Origin: Iris pallida | Taxonomy: Eukaryota; Streptophyta; Magnoliopsida; Asparagales; Iridaceae | Assembly (NCBI GenBank): GCA_029216955.1 | Contig: JANAVB010044017.1 | Location: 7,964,161-8,028,160, forward strand | Length of the DNA stretch: 64,000 nt | Direction: 5' to 3' | Shown here: piece after piece, positions 63,901 through 64,000 of the stretch | Layout of the letters: every line of letters begins with the position of its first letter | How positions within the stretch are numbered: position 1 is the first letter of the stretch | Made by a program: the position numbers and the translations under genes | Notes under the pieces: model-generated | The model's database searches: none | Told to the model about the DNA's origin: nothing | The model's input: only the letters and a program-made list of their open reading frames with translations

Positions 63901-64000
63901 TAATAAAATAAAAATAAAGTACTATATTGGAATTTCGAAGCATTTCCAAGCATACATAGATAAAATAAAGAGTATAAGTAGGTAACATCAAGACAAAGTA
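60971..64000 (+). other. Leader and decayed internal region of the third giant-LTR gypsy element
   Basis: Begins nine bases before TGGTGGCCCATGCAGG. To about 61,140 it aligns with the leader of the gag-only element (shared TTTAGGATCTCGTCCAC and ATCCTGCTTGAA words), but the gag that should follow is gone. 62,290-62,420 resembles 30,670-30,800. The remainder is AT-rich with only short frames, and the second LTR lies outside the window. Confidence 0.6.

Overview
The window is nuclear DNA from a flowering plant with a repeat-rich genome. It contains one intact conventional gene, an intronless aromatic L-amino-acid decarboxylase (39,368-40,867, 499 codons, TYDC/TDC family). Almost everything else is transposable-element sequence, much of it nested and broken. 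The element set (Ty3/gypsy with chromodomain, Ty1/copia, CACTA/En-Spm, a Mutator-like element, a hAT-type MITE and LINEs) is typical of angiosperms. The decarboxylase has GC-rich third codon positions, as in many monocots, but this does not identify the species.

Layout, left to right. 1-402: unassigned. 403-10,478: a minus-strand Ty3/gypsy element with a giant LTR (about 4.5 kb; the left copy is truncated), a decayed gag with two zinc knuckles and no pol. A 985-bp Mutator-like element carrying a captured LRR-receptor fragment (3,394-4,378) sits between gag and the polypurine tract. About 10.5-38.0 kb: one large minus-strand CACTA element (TNP2 at 21.6-25.1 kb, TNP1 at 17.6-18.5 and 11.3-11.6 kb, right terminus at 38,031). 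It was split by a copia element (about 11,635-17,269, inside TNP1) and by a gypsy element with 4.0-kb LTRs (25,269-36,399, upstream of TNP2) that keeps only an integrase C-terminus/chromodomain. 38,679-39,135: a hAT-type MITE ending about 130 bp upstream of the TATA box of the decarboxylase gene. 41.1-41.5 kb: LINE reverse-transcriptase remnant. 42.2-47.6 kb: a second, plus-strand CACTA remnant (TNP2 C-terminus, multi-exon TNP1 pseudogene, subterminal repeat array). 47.6-50.3 kb: opposed copia fragments and a copia-type LTR. 50.4-51.6 kb: a foldback sequence and a LINE zf-RVT fragment. About 52.5-57.07 kb: a decayed minus-strand Tat-type gypsy element (protease and integrase ends). 57,069-64,000: a third giant-LTR gypsy copy, LTR plus leader, running out of the window.

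Apart from the decarboxylase there is no working pathway. All transposon genes seen carry stops, frameshifts or deletions, so mobilisation would need proteins from elsewhere. The signals that seem most worth following are: three similarly built hairpins in the copia leader; the MULE with its captured LRR-kinase start; the MITE at the decarboxylase promoter; W-box and G-box clusters in the giant gypsy LTRs; a conserved, unusual post-LTR block shared by three giant-LTR elements; and a long near-perfect palindrome around an AT core.
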